Part shown: positions 53,680-64,000 of the stretch, one piece after another
How positions within the stretch are numbered: position 1 is the first letter of the stretch
How the letters are laid out: every line of letters starts with the position of its first letter
Position numbers and translations under genes: made by a program
Assembly (NCBI RefSeq): GCF_008831285.2
Contig: NC_045141.1
Location: forward strand, 8,793,353-8,857,352
DNA length: 64,000 bases
Source: Nymphaea colorata
Taxonomy: Eukaryota > Streptophyta > Magnoliopsida > Nymphaeales > Nymphaeaceae
Direction of reading: 5' to 3'
Notes under the pieces: model-generated
The model's input: the letters and a program-made list of their open reading frames with translations, nothing else
What the model was told of the DNA's origin: nothing
The model's database searches: none

Positions 53680-54105
53680 CTCAGCATCCAGATCTATTAG
53701 TTCAGATATCAGCTCTCCCGGTTCGGATTCAAATATTAGGCTCTTAGATTTGGATATCAGGTCTCATCGTTTGGATTCAGATATTAGGTTACAGGATTCG
53801 GATATCAGCTAACGCGGTTTGGATTCGGATATTAAGCTACACGATTAGGATATCAGCTCTCGTGGTTCGGATTCAGATATCATGTTATAGTTTGGACTCA
53901 AATATACTTGTTAAGATCCTTAGTATCTGAGCGGAATATTTACTTAAAACTGAATCTGAATCCGTATCCAATCGGTTGTTATCTCTTAAATCCGAATCCG
54001 ATCTGATTCCCAATCGGATGTCAAATTATTTACCATATCCGATTTTTAGAAGCAATTCGGATTGGATATCCAATCCAAATCCGATCCATTGACATCCCTA
54101 GCCAT
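53680..54105. repeat. GGATTCGGAT-type block with a 48-bp minisatellite
   Basis: GGATATCAGCTCTCG and GGTTCGGATTCAGATATTAG alternate. The word GATATCAG starts at 53705, 53753, 53801 and 53849, exactly 48 bases apart, giving about four units to 53895. From 53935 the block continues with degenerate GAATCCGAATCCGATC repeats to GATCCATTGACATCCCTAG at about 54100, the terminus shared with the GGAT blocks in R1 and at 56345-56740. Confidence 0.9.
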
Positions 54106-55240
54106 TGCATCCCCAAGAAAATAAATTCAAGAACTGAAAATAAATCCACGTAAATATCCTCATCATATATTTGGATCCAAGATGTGCCTTAGGTCTGAAC
54201 ATAACCACATTAGAATGGAACTTCTATATATTGGTCTTCAGTTCAGAGTGGCTGATCACTATCGTCGACCTTTTGGGCAAAGAAGCACCAAGTCCATCTT
54301 AATTAGTAAAGCCGGTTTTTGAATCGAGTCCACAATGCTGCCAGTTTGGTAAACCGGCCAATCCAATAATCTAAACGATCTACATGCAAATCAGCAAAAA
54401 GAAAAAATTCATAAATTCTATTTTTCTTTCAAAAAAATGAATTGAAGAATATAAAAATTGATTAAGAATAAAGAAAAAAGTGCTTTTATAACTAGTAAGA
54501 AATGAATAACGAAACAACACATCGAGTCAACCACCTTCGATCTCATTCATCAACCATTAATTTCCTGTCCGATTATTGAATCAATGGACGCTCAACACAG
54601 CAAGCCATCATGGTCAGATTTCAATGACTTTTGAAACGAGTGGATGAAACGAGTGAAAATGATCAAACAATAACTAAGTAAAAAAAGATTATAGAAGAAG
54701 AGGAAGAAGGAGAAAAAGAAAGAAGAAGAGAAAAAAAAACCGCAACTATTTTTTTTTTAAAAAAAAGGAAGAACACAAACATTTAAAAAGTGGCGAATGG
54801 AAGAACAATAAGGGGGAGGAGAAGAAGAAGAAAGAGGAGCAAGATGAACCGACTTTTTAAAAGAGGAGAAGAATGAGAAAAAGATAATAACAAGAGATGA
54901 CAAGAAGACAAATAAACTGCAAAGATTTTTCCTGAGGAAAATACGTTTGCAAAAAAACACCCAAGAAAAACTTTGCTTTTAAAAAACTGAGAATGATATT
55001 TGCGGCTGAGAGAAACATTACCAGTTGAATGACCTAGTCTATGTTCTGTATAATATGCAATTGCAACAAAGATAATAAACTAATATACACCTATTTGATA
55101 AGTTGACCAACTAACATACACTTGCTTCATAATATATATTGAAAAATTTTCACTTATTTAGACAATTAGTAAAAGCTTCAACAAGAGAGCGTAGAAAGCA
55201 AGTTGATCCTATCAACTTGAAGCACTTCGATGTACTAGAT
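54106..55240. other. unassigned region with a purine-rich stretch
   Basis: No gene was recognised. 54680-54950 is A/G-rich (GAAGAAGAGGAAGAAGGAG, AGGAGAAGAAGAAGAAAGAG). The minus-strand frame across it encodes low-complexity Phe/Ser/Leu and is not a credible gene. Confidence 0.4.
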
Positions 55241-55590
55241 TCATAAGTTGAAGAAGAACCTACGAATTAGGCTAGTTCTATATAGTATTGCATATTTAGG
55301 TGTGGAAATCCTTTCCCACCTAACGAAAGGAGAAAAACAAGAAATTCTCGAGTCAATGGTATTGATTTGAAGTGGCAAAAAAGCACAAAGGGCCTTTTCT
55401 GCTGGATAGAAGAAGAGCAGATGGGAACAAAATTCCAAATGCTTCCAAACACTACCATGGACAAAGTTCCACTGTAGAAACCTTCTGGTAAGGATGGAGT
55501 AGTCCTCTTTTTGAATTTGAGTGCCATGGGTAGCTTATAAGAACAAAGATTATGGTAGGATTTTTTGTTTCTGCGATTGTTGGTCAAGGT
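55241..55590 (-). other. short unidentified minus-strand open frame
   Basis: A 106-codon frame (55587-55267) contains LPMALKFKKRTTPSLPEGFY and SMVVFGSIWNFVPI. GC is slightly above the surroundings. It resembles no family I know and has no second copy in the window. It might be an old exon or chance. The MITE remnant next to it starts at 55591. Confidence 0.2.
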
Positions 55591-55761
55591 CAGGGGTGGA
55601 GCTAAAATTTTTTCATGAGAAAGATTGAATTAAAGTTTTTAAATTTTGGCTTGGGAAAAAATATCATTTTTCAAAATTTTTATATACAAGAAGAAATTTT
55701 TTTTTAAATTTACATGAATTTAAAAAAAAATTGAAGTGGTGGGATTACCTTCCCATCACCC
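55591..55761. repeat. degenerate MITE with CAGGGGTGGAGCTA end
   Basis: CAGGGGTGGAGCTAAAATTT followed by A/T-rich sequence and GAAGTGGTGGGATTACC matches the left end and interior of the MITE at 26911-27094. The right terminal repeat is gone. Confidence 0.55.
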
Positions 55762-56344
55762 AAAGAATATTATTTTAGTTGGTTTCTAAATAAAATCAAT
55801 ATTATAAAAATCCGGTTTCGACGTACCAAACTGGATTGCTTAATTGTTAGACTTTGAACCTTATTCAATGTAGTGGTTCCAAACCCAACCCTCTGGCGAG
55901 GTTGAGACAGCCATTGATTGCTTAGTTATTTAACGATGTCATTCAAATTCATTTGAAAAGTAATTTGTTCTTATGGTTAATGCGGATTTTGATATCCATT
56001 TAACATATGCCTATGGAGACCATGTGGAACTGTGATGAGATGGGGACCTCTCTTGGACCTACCAATTACTCTCAAATATAAAATTATCTGATGTTTATTT
56101 CCTCCCTTTGGAAGCAGGCAACAAATGCATTCAGTATTCAGGGCGGTATTTGTACATAACCAATAAGATGGAGTGCTTTCTGTAAATGAACCAGCCTCCC
56201 AAGCGGCACATCACGAGTCAAGTTGGCATTTTTCTTTTTCGCACCAGTTTGAAAAGGTTAGCATCGTGATAATGGATGGCCACAATTACAAATGAGTCGT
56301 CGATGGGTCCAATTCAATTAATAACAAGTTAGCATCGTGATATG
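55762..56344. other. unassigned spacer
   Basis: No gene or matched repeat was recognised. AAGTTAGCATCGTGATA occurs twice (about 56258 and 56328), a short direct repeat about 70 bases apart. Confidence 0.3.
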
Positions 56345-56740
56345 CAACCAATCCGATTCGAAAAAATCAGATATGGATAAAAATTTAATATCCTACAAAG
56401 AAATCGGATCGGATTCGGATTTAATAAATGGCATCCGATCGGATTCGGATTTGGATATACATAAATATCGGATCTGATTCGGATACGGATTCGTATCGGA
56501 TTCATTTTTAGACAAATATACTGTATCTAATGCTTCAAAAATGGCAAAATCAGGTTCAAAATTCGGACTCGGATTCGAATATAAATATAAAAATTGGATT
56601 TGGATTGTTAAATCGGATTTCGTATTCGGATTCGGATATGACTTTGCTTTATTCGAATTCGAATCTGAATATATGAATATCTGAAAAACAGATATAATTA
56701 AAGATGTATCCAATCCGAATCCGATCCATTGACATCGCAC
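56345..56740. repeat. GGATTCGGAT-type MITE block
   Basis: Degenerate repeats of GGATCGGATTCGGATTTGG type with GATCCATTGACATCGCACTC near the right end. It is the same family as the blocks at 12240, 50040, 53680 and 59220. Confidence 0.75.
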
Positions 56741-56945
56741 TCATTGGACAAACCACGTAGCTCACATTTATATTGTTATTTTTGGTGGAATCAATTAATA
56801 AAAGGAAGGAATTTATCATGCATTGTCAGCATTGGCGGCCAATGCTCACCTGGCCGTCTTATCGACAATTATTGTCATTATTATATTATTTAATAATTAT
56901 AATAATAATAGTAGTATTATTGTTATATTGTAAGGCCTCCTTTCA
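56741..56945. other. short spacer with AATAAT repeats
   Basis: ATTATTTAATAATTATAATA and AATAATAGTAGTATTATTG form a small A/T trinucleotide tract at 56880-56930. Nothing else was recognised. Confidence 0.4.
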
Positions 56946-57145
56946 TAGTGTAGGTTGGCAGTTTCATTGATGACTATTCAACATTTTCATGACTGACGAG
57001 AACCACCATTTACATATAGGTTGTGAGAGATGACAACCAATTAAATATAATCATAAAAAACGCATCTTTTTATTTTTCAAAAAAGAGTGATAAAACATGA
57101 AAAATAAGTCCGCTGAATAAAACGAAATTATAGCCATTGGCTAAA

Positions 57146-57182
57146 ATATATATGTGTGTGTGTGTGTGTATGTATATATATC
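57146..57182. repeat. mixed (TA)(TG) microsatellite
   Basis: TA units with about seven TG units in the middle, at the position of the long TA tract of R1 copy 2. Confidence 0.9.
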
Positions 57183-57335
57183 TTAAGCAGCTGGTTATAG
57201 CCATGACTATTGTTTCCGTATCTCCAAAATTCAAAAACTAAGATAAAAACAGAATTTTGTTGGCATTTGCATGGATCCAGCATCTATTCTATGGAAGTTT
57301 AACAGTTCAACCAAGTTGTTGGTTATGCATAGTAC

Positions 57336-57524
57336 CTAGTTTAGAAATTGTTTCTCGGTTATGCTGGAACTTTTGAATTCATGAAAGAACGTCTGGATTA
57401 ATTTGAGGCAAGTAATGCATCCTGTTCCTGCTTGATCAGGACCAAGAAACAGACATTCAGCAGTCGACGGCAGAATCACCACCAAATTTTTCAGAACAAA
57501 TGTGAAAGAAATGCTCTCTGTCAT
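57336..57524 (-). pseudogene. exon-like piece of the unidentified gene in R1 copy 3
   Basis: A minus frame of 62 codons with FVLKNLVVILPSTAECLFLG and GTGCITCLKLIQTFFHEF, aligned throughout with the piece at 48205-48489 without gaps or stops. In copy 3 the frame closes at codon 62 because of a TAG after KQFLN, where copy 2 continues. The family is unknown. Confidence 0.45.
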
Positions 57525-58941
57525 TTGATTATGTTACCTTGTTAGTCAAAAGCAGAATTTATGTCAGGCCCCTACATTTCTTAAGCAAAATCAATCTGTG
57601 CAATAGAGAAAGATCAGCAGAGCTGCAATTAATGCTGATATACACGGTGATGTTTGCCAAGAATTGGCTCAACCCTTCAAAAGCACACAAAAGGAAGCAA
57701 ACCAAAACACACAGGTACATGTTAGCAGTAGGTACATGTTAGTAGTTAAACTGCACCAAAAGAGAGCTTAATTTACGAAATTTCTACGTAAGATCAACAT
57801 TACTTGCACAAGCATATCAGTGCTCTATATGTTAGAATGTGTGTGTCAGAACAGAACTACAGTTTCAAAATTTCAATAGAGACCAAAATTTCAATTTTTT
57901 TATATATGTTAAACTAAAATTTATGAAATTTACATATCAATGTTTGAATTGTTTAAAATTTTTAGGGTTGGGGGCCAAGGCCCTGCGAGCACCATGCATC
58001 CGTCCCTGGTGTGTATTGTAACTGGTTGATCTGTGTAAAGTACTACTAGCAATTTTGGCTTGATAAATAATACCTTGTTAGATGATCTCGAATTTTAATA
58101 GTCTGGGGTGCAATATCTCAAAGCATTAACATTGCTTAATGATTTACCCAGTAATATAAAGGCAAAAGCCCAAAATCAACAATCGAAAATCATAGCAACA
58201 AAAGAACATGAACTTAATGAGCTTTCTTTTGGCAATATTTCGTAACATATTCTATTGATTTTTTAGTAAATTAAATGGATTTCACTTTTATCAAAGTGCT
58301 TCCGAAATGTTGTTTGTCACATTCGGGCCTGTACATGAGTATAAAAATTCAATCACGCACTTAGTATGCTGCACATATATTTCTGATGCTCGTAACTTGC
58401 TTCAGGCGAGTAATCAAACCTGGTGATTGGTCATACATATAGCTGATAATAAATCACTGATCCAGTTGATGTGACCATCACGTACGGATTCTAGTATCTG
58501 GATCACTATGTTACTGGAATGACCAGAATCCACATGCATAAGTTAAAGCACACAAATAAGCAATTACTTCACATAAGACAGTAAAAATACCACAGTCATA
58601 TATACCTGTGGAAGCTAAGATGATGCAAGCCAACAACCACCAACATCTAGCTCAAAAAAAAATAAAAAATAAAAATATCATTTAAATGCTTTCAGCTCTA
58701 GGAACAAAGCCGGAAGTAGCGGTCGACTGCTAATCACAACAGTATATTAGTGTTGTTTGTATCTGCAATAATATTTCGGGCAGATTCATGGAATGTTATA
58801 ACATAATATTACATAAATCTGCATAATATTTGCAATGGATATATGGAATTGTTACGTACTGTTATTGTTGCCAAACGGCACCCAAGATTGAGATAAGACA
58901 TAAGTATATGCAGAGATAACCGAGCTCTGTTGGTGGTGAAA

Positions 58942-58977
58942 AAAGCCCCATCAGAGGTAAGGGGTTTTCTTGTAGTG
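58942..58977 (-). other. CACTA-type transposon terminus in R1 copy 3
   Basis: TTTTCTTGTAGTG at 58965-58977 is the inverse of CACTACAAGAAAA. The subterminal sequence CCCCTTACCTCTG matches the end at 12861. Confidence 0.6.
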
Positions 58978-59457
58978 GCAGCTATCACCGTCTCTGGTAT
59001 CTTTGGCCAAGTAAAGGCTGCTCAAGCCATTATAGTTCCAAGAAAATGATCAAATAAGATTATTTTGAGTGCTAAACAAAATCAAGTCAGAAAGCATGGG
59101 GAAATAAAATGAATAAATAACTTCTGAAAGTCCAACAAAGGGAACTTTAGAATTTGTCATTGAATGGATATGGTCAATAATAGACGAAAGGTCATATAGA
59201 GACAATTCCTCCCAAATTACGGTTGTCAATATATCTGATTTTAATTAGATATCCAACCAAACCAGTTCAAAAAATATCGCATATGGAAAAAAATTAATAT
59301 CCGATTAAGAAATCAGATCAGATTCGGATTTAAGAAATGATACCTGACTAGATTGACGTTCAGATTTGGTTGTACATATATATCGGATTGGATTCAGATT
59401 CAAATTCAGATTCAGATCAGGATTGGATTTATTTTTAAATAAAAACCTTGTATTGAA

Positions 59458-59924
59458 AATTAAAACTAAGAAGTGAATCATTAACACTTGCTCATGCCGT
59501 CTCACTACACAGGCACCTCACACCACTTCAGCACACACTTGATCCACTTATAGGGCTATATAGGAGCCGAGTCAAAATTAAGCTTGTTCAGCTTGGCTCG
59601 AGCTCTAGTTTAGCTATACAAGGTCAGCTTGAACTCGATTCGACAGACAAGCCACACCTCGAGCATGACTCTTTTAAGCTCGCTTACCAACTCCCCATTT
59701 GACCTGATTTCTTTCTTTGGTTTTAAGTTTAAAAATTTCAAAAGAACACCTAGCTCATCGTCCTTAACCCTAGCTGGAACCAGTTGCGTAGCCACATTGT
59801 GGCTGGTGTGAAATCTTAAATATATAAGTGCCCCACCAGATTTGAGTTTATTTAAACAAGTGCCCTCCAGCCCATTTTTCTGGCTCCGCCACTGGCCGGA
59901 ACCAGATAACCAGGCTGCTGCCAC
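59458..59924. other. repeat-rich spacer before the LRR fragment
   Basis: 59540-59700 has GCTTGTTCAGCTTGGCTCGA and AGCTTGAACTCGATTCGA words like the repeat at 26459-26775. 59800-59900 ends CCCATTTTTCTGGCTCCGCC, the inverse of a GGCGGAGCCAGAAAAATGGG MITE end. No gene is visible. Confidence 0.5.
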
Positions 59925-60412
59925 CGGAGATCAGCCACCAGGGGAGCTAAGGCGACTAAGGTGGATTTGAGCTTCAACAACATATCCAGCGAGATTCCTG
60001 TGTCACCAGGGGAGCTAAAGGGCTTGGAAATGTTGGTCCTCATCAATGGCAGACTTCCACTGTTCCTGGGACGAATGCAGGGCCTGCAGGACCTCCACTT
60101 GGGGCGGAACCCCCTGGGAGGGACCCTTCCAGATGTGTGGACCCAGATGACAGGTAGCATTCTGAAAGGAGGTGGTGGAGCGGTTGGGCCCCAAGATCAA
60201 GCTCGCTGGAAACGATGGCCTGTGTCTCGGCTCGGAGATGGTCGGCACCGACTTGGTTAGGGTGGAAGTCGATGGGTGCATCTCTGCTAACCTCGCCGAG
60301 TCGTTGGCTCGTGATGGCTCGGTGGTGAGCTCGAGTGGGTCGAGTCTCGGATCGGATTCTTGGTACCACGTGGCTCTGGCCCTGCTGCCTGTTGCCTGCC
60401 TACCTCTTCACA
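59925..60412 (+). pseudogene. fragment of a second LRR protein (PII-2/TMM-like receptor-like type)
   Basis: The translation VDLSFNNISSEIPVSPGELK, GLEMLV and GRMQGLQDLHLGRNPLGGTL shows two to three plant-type LRRs. After a frameshift near 60150 it goes on with VVERLGPKIKLAGNDGLCLG and ends SWYHVALALLPVACLPLHIL, a hydrophobic C-terminus. An LRR block, a Leu-Cys cap and a hydrophobic tail without a kinase fit receptor-like LRR proteins of the PII-2 or TMM kind. This assignment comes from layout, not from a match. GC is much higher than in the receptor-kinase copies, so it is a different gene family. The first LRRs and the start are missing. The end runs into the gypsy fragment. Confidence 0.6.
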
Positions 60413-61800
60413 TTTTAGCTTTTAATGCAGACACCATTATCTTGTCAGTTCGACTAGCTTTTCGAGCATGGAATTCCACAGGTTGCATCTCATCAGTCAA
60501 CAACTGTATCTGCTTCCTCCTGCAATCTATATTAGCATAATGCGCATATAACCAATCCATGCCCAAAATGACATCAAATTCGCTGAGACTCATGATCACC
60601 AACTGTGCAGGTAAGTGACGTTGATGGATCTCCACATCCACATCAAGAAGATACTCACGACACGATTCTTGAGCATGCATAGGGCTAACAACTTTTAAAA
60701 CATATGGCATCTTCCTGGCCGACACTTCTATTGAAGTAGCAAATCGACTAGATATAAAAGAACGAGTCGCCCCTGCATCAAACAATACTCTAGCAATATG
60801 AGAACCAACAAGTAAAGTACATTCAACAAGGTCGTGTGCCTGAAGCTCCTCCACAGTAGTAGCATAGACACGTCCAGTTGTCTGTCGTGCGCTAGAAGGA
60901 CCGGCCTCAGGCTTCTTCAACTCTCTTTCTTTCTTTAAGGGGCAGTCTTTGATGAAGTGCCTCATCATTCCACAGTGTAAGCAAGCTCCGATCTTCCGAT
61001 AGCACGGCTTCCCGGGGTGCACACGAGAACAAGTAGGGCACCTCTGACAAGTCGGAGTGGCCGCTGACCCCTGTGTGGCCTCACTGTGGGTTGGCTGGTT
61101 CCGTTTGAAAGTTCGGTCTTCCCGCCTCTCATAAGGCCTTATCTTACCTGCAAAGTGTTGGCATTTGACCTGTGTTCGCCCGCTGTGTGAGTGCTGGCCT
61201 GCCTTTTTATGGTGATCCTTCTATGTCCTTACCCAATCTTCTTCTATGCATCTTGCCATGGTGACCGCCTCGTCCAAGTCACGAGGTCTGCTCGTCAAAA
61301 CTTTGCTTCGTAGTTCATCCCGCAAACCGCGCACAAACTTGCCTGCTTTGACTCCATCTGTAGTGTAGAGGTGTGGGCAATACACCTCCAAGTATCGATA
61401 TCTTATAATATATTCCTCCAAGCTCATTTGATTTTGCTGCAGATCAAGAAACTCTTGCAATTTCTTGTCCCTAGCATGCACTGAAAAGTGTGGAAGAAGG
61501 AATCTCTAAACTGTTTCCAGGAGATTGACAGTTGGCCCCCATACCGGATCTCACGAATTGATTGCCACCAGTCCATGGCATCACCTTTCAGCAGGTAAGT
61601 GTCATAGTTCACTTTGTCTTCCTCTGGCATTTTCAGAAGCACAAAGATGCGTTCAACTTCCTCAATCCATTGCTTTGTCTTATCGTGACTGCACCCTCCT
61701 GTAAAGATAGGCGACTGCATCGCCATGAACTGTTTCACATTCATTATCACAATAATCACATCTTTGAAAAACTTAACCAAATCACAGAAAGTAGTCTCGA
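60408..61800 (-). pseudogene. Ty3/gypsy gag and protease fragment
   Basis: The minus strand from 61780 encodes a capsid (WIEEVERIFVLLKMPEEDKV, DAMDWWQSI). After a frameshift near 61480 it continues EFLDLQQNQMSLEEYIIRY and FVRGLRDELRSKV. Further on, CPTCSRVHPGKPC and CLHCGMMRHFIKDC (CX2CX4HX4C) are zinc knuckles for RNA binding. The protease LFDAGATRSFIS has the D-A-G-A active site, and FDVILGMDWLYAHYANIDC closes the domain. A stop near 61221 and the frameshift disable it. RT, RNase H and integrase, expected further left, are absent because the fragment stops at the LRR fragment. The layout suits a plant chromovirus-like element. Confidence 0.85.
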
Positions 61801-62700
61801 TCTGTGATGGACTCGTAACTGTCCTATGCAGTTATCATTCTAGGATGCTTTCTAGTGCACAATTGGAGTCGATGAGACACTCGACTCGATACCCCACCTC
61901 ATCTATCCTAAACAGTTATCAATTCTACCATGCACATGCAAGTGCGTGATATTTCAAAACAGACTTATAATAGCTTTTTGAAACACATCATATCAGATAT
62001 CAAACCATTTGCATGCATACACATATTCATTCACCAAACAATCAATCAATCAATCACATCACAATCCTAGGATCCCACATTCACAAGGATTTGCCTGGAA
62101 TGCTGCCATACCTGTCGCGCGCCCACAAAAATCTTCAAAATGCCTCGAGCTTCGAAACTGGTCGCTCAAGGTCGACGGGACGTGCCCGGTGCACCTGCAA
62201 ACATACACAAGTGGTAAATGAATAAACTCTACACTAGTTTAGATTCACAATCAAAACGATTATAGGACAAAATCATTGAAGCATGTCATTGCCTTAAGAG
62301 GGTATCGATGGGTAGTGTCGACCCACAAAGCCCTCAAAAGGGTCTCTCCTCCGCCCTAGAGGTTACCACCAAAGGCTTAAGCTTCTATCATTTTGAGGGA
62401 ACAAAACTAAGTGACCACCAGAAATTCAACAATTCCACAAAAATATATACACAAAGAACAACACTCAAACACTTATTTGTGAACGTTGATCATGTTCGGC
62501 AAAAGTTAGCCTACCGTACAATGAAACAGTTGTTGGGAACTTCCTTTATTCAAAAGAAAGTCAGAAACGTGTATACGGAAACCCCTTTCCGTTATACACA
62601 CTATGACATTAACTATCTATTCACTGAGGGGTCTCACGTCTCTCACTCCTCCAACAAGGGCCCGTATTCCCTGCATCCATCCCATTGCTAAATCAACAAG
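61801..62700 (-). other. probable leader or LTR part of the gypsy element
   Basis: This lies upstream of gag on the minus strand, where leader and 5' LTR belong. TATCAGATATCAAACC at 61991-62006, inverted, is only loosely like a tRNA-Met primer binding site (TGGTATCAGAGC). 62300-62700 has moderate GC and no coding evidence: the plus-strand frame at 62308-62691 is unsupported. The LTR limits cannot be set. Confidence 0.35.
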
Positions 62701-62983
62701 CAAAAGATCATCAAAAATTATTGACAAGAGATGAAACGCCTTTGACGAGCTATCTTACAATAGAAATAGAATATATTCGATTGAAAGGACTCGCCAAGTA
62801 AGAGAGCTCTCCAGAGTGGCTGTGTTAAGCTCACGATCAGCAAGAAGTCTGCATTGCTTGCACTTGGTCCATGTGACAAAGATAGAGACAAGCAAATGCC
62901 CAATGATCAGATGGCTGAATAAAAGACTCAAATGCATAGCTAACTCAACAACAGTTCTGGATCAGAAATATCAGCATCTTTAT
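62701..62983 (-). other. 3' flank of the PRP4-like exon
   Basis: This could be the 3' untranslated region of the kinase exon to the right. GC is moderate and no other gene was recognised. A polyadenylation signal cannot be chosen reliably. Confidence 0.3.
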
Positions 62984-63167
62984 TCACTTGCCCGCAATGA
63001 ATGGATGACTCAGTGCTTGAGATACTGTCAATCTTTTCTCTGGATCGAGCACAAAAATTCTATCAAGCTTTGAAATTGGCCAGCATCTTGGGATCCTCAC
63101 CAGTATAGCTTGAAATAAGACTACTAAAATCCTTTGCCTTAATATTCACAAGCAGTCGCTTAACAGC
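62984..63167 (-). pseudogene. last exon of a PRP4-type protein kinase, frameshifted
   Basis: On the minus strand, after the acceptor-like TTAGTGCAG at 63168, the exon encodes KRLLVNIKAKDFSSLI and TGEDPKMLANFK. Then a loss of a few bases near 63068 shifts the frame. It continues LDRIFVLDPEKRLTVSQALS then HPFIAGK and TGA at 62984. The end of the kinase C-lobe with a (V/L)DPEKR-T-QAL-HPF motif and a terminal GK is characteristic of PRP4 kinases, CMGC-family nuclear kinases that act on spliceosome components. The frameshift makes this a pseudogene fragment unless it is a sequence error. Earlier kinase exons are not visible in the remaining 830 bases to the right. Confidence 0.75.
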
Positions 63168-64000
63168 CTGCACTAACAATGAAATTGTAAGCACTTTTGC
63201 TTTCCTAGTGTGGGCATGCAAATATGTTGCATGGATGTAGATAAATAAATCCATATAATATTTCATGATTATCGCAATAGCCAACGAGAATTTTTAAGGG
63301 AAGGCAAAAAAAGTTGATTTTCCAAGTATCAACAGCTCAGAATACGTTGAGGATTAAAAAAATATGAATAGAACTACCGAAAAAAATTTAATAACAACCT
63401 TATTCTAATGAAACATTGAGATATACTTAACATTGATGGCAGCAAATATCATGATTATCATCCATCAATGATGATCATCATAATCTTCGTATTCATCCTC
63501 ATTTTCTTTGTTAATTTCTTAAAATTTTAATTTTCAATGCCTTCAAATGGAATTTGTTCACCAACATATGTTGATTTTTTTAGAAAACTAGTAAAACCTC
63601 CCCTCCCACAGCTCTTAGAGATGTTTAGAAAGTGGAAGGGAGGACCGATTTTAAAAAGAAGCACAAAAACAATGTTTTTTTCCATTTTGTCCCCGTATCT
63701 GTATCAGCCACATCGTATAGTACAGCCTTTGTATCGCATGATGCGGACGATACACCTATGATCCATAGGCATATCGTGTGTTGTATGCGTATCGCATAGG
63801 TTTCTCAAACCTATACGATACGTATTGTCCGATATGGATAACACTCGGCACTTTCTTTACATCATGCAGATGCAACATTTTGTTTTAGAGACAAGACACA
63901 TTTTAATATTGTTGGGAGCAATTTCTTAAGAAAAAATTTGAGAAACTCACATCATAGGACACCACATTTCCGTAACATAACTACATCTCATAGCACTTAT
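63168..64000. other. unassigned right end with a CGTATCG-type repeat
   Basis: 63690-63850 is full of GTATCG, CGATAC and CATATCG words (TACGATACGTATTG, ATCGCATAGGTTTCTC) and contains AGGTTTCTCAAACCT, a short palindrome. This suggests a MITE family with ends related to CGATAC. The rest is A/T-rich. It may be an intron of the PRP4-like gene or plain intergenic DNA. Confidence 0.4.

Larger units (their letters stand above)
56946..59457 (-). repeat. composite repeat R1, copy 3
   Basis: Matches copy 2 from 47771 (TAGTGTAGGTTGGCAGTTTC versus TGGTGTAGGTTGGCAGTTTC) onward, and copy 1 inverted. It keeps the third exon-like piece (57336-57524), the hAT remnant (58740-58885), the CACTA end (58942-58977) and a GGAT block (59220-59455). 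It ends inside the GGAT block at about 59457, so the part equivalent to 8033-8695 is absent. Confidence 0.85.

Noticed and set aside
54757-54960. Minus-strand frame rich in Phe, Ser and Leu
   Set aside because: Low-complexity translation of a purine-rich stretch.
57121-57150. AGCCATTGGCTAAAATA shared with the 3' flanks of kinase copies A and D
   Set aside because: Only about 17 bases match and the surrounding sequence differs. Treated as chance or a tiny patch.
60172-60540. 122-codon frame as a stand-alone gene
   Set aside because: Its first part is the tail of the LRR fragment and its end is antisense of the gypsy protease. It spans a breakpoint.
62308-62691. 127-codon plus-strand frame
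   Set aside because: It lies where the gypsy leader or LTR is expected. No family resemblance and no second copy.
1-64000. tRNA and rRNA genes
   Set aside because: I scanned for GGTTCRANYCC-type T-loops with paired arms and for conserved rRNA segments and found none that I could support by eye. A tRNAscan run would settle it.

Overview
The window is nuclear DNA of a flowering plant, AT-rich and crowded with transposable elements. The evidence for a plant is consistent: decayed Ty1/copia, Ty3/gypsy and LINE proteins of plant type, a cluster of LRR receptor-kinase relatives with the FLS2/EFR/Xa21-type (LRR-XII) layout and their single conserved kinase intron, several MITE types, and long (TA)n microsatellites. 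I cannot name the species. I see no intact host gene. Every protein-coding trace I can recognise carries stops, frameshifts, deletions or truncations.

Layout. 1-4.7 kb: a 5'-truncated Ty1/copia element (+) with a polypurine tract and a 3' LTR, followed directly by an intronless, broken helical-repeat (ARM-like) gene on the minus strand. 6.8-8.0 kb: a second, more decayed copia pol fragment (-). 8.0-15 kb: a composite repeat (called R1 here) split by a 3.36-kb LTR-like element with TG...CA ends and a TATAT duplication. 15.4-46.5 kb: five pieces of one LRR receptor kinase family, A (15372-20188, +), B (23776-25215, +), C (28158-32108, +), D (38640-39638, +) and E (43676-46483, -). These sit among segmental duplications (S1 25.4-27.5, S2 36.0-38.5, S3 40.9-41.3, S4 42.6-43.7 kb), two inverted LINE ORF1 remnants (34.4-36.0 + and 41.3-42.5 -), and another LTR-like element that runs into a 100-N assembly gap at 40804-40903. 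46.5-47.8 kb: a truncated relative of the 8.7-kb LTR that cuts copy E. 47.8-52.3 kb: R1 again in inverted orientation. 53.7-53.9 kb: a 48-bp minisatellite. 56.9-59.5 kb: a third R1 copy (-). 59.9-61.8 kb: a fragment of a second, GC-richer LRR protein fused head-on to a Ty3/gypsy gag-protease fragment. 63.0-63.2 kb: the last exon of a PRP4-type protein kinase with a frameshift.

How the pieces relate. Shared flanks show that A and C, B and E, and the S1-C and S2-D blocks arose by duplication of larger blocks, followed by inversion and insertion. The paralogues act as empty-site controls: a 276-bp Mutator-type MITE in the intron of A has a clean empty site in C, and an LTR insertion ends the LRR region of E. 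R1 copies share short exon-like peptides in collinear order, so R1 is best read as a fragmented host gene of unknown identity whose introns are filled with MITEs. I found no evidence for a new functional system. The most useful leads are the R1 exon traces, the LTR family with unusually ordered internal repeats, and the near-intact kinase of copy E.
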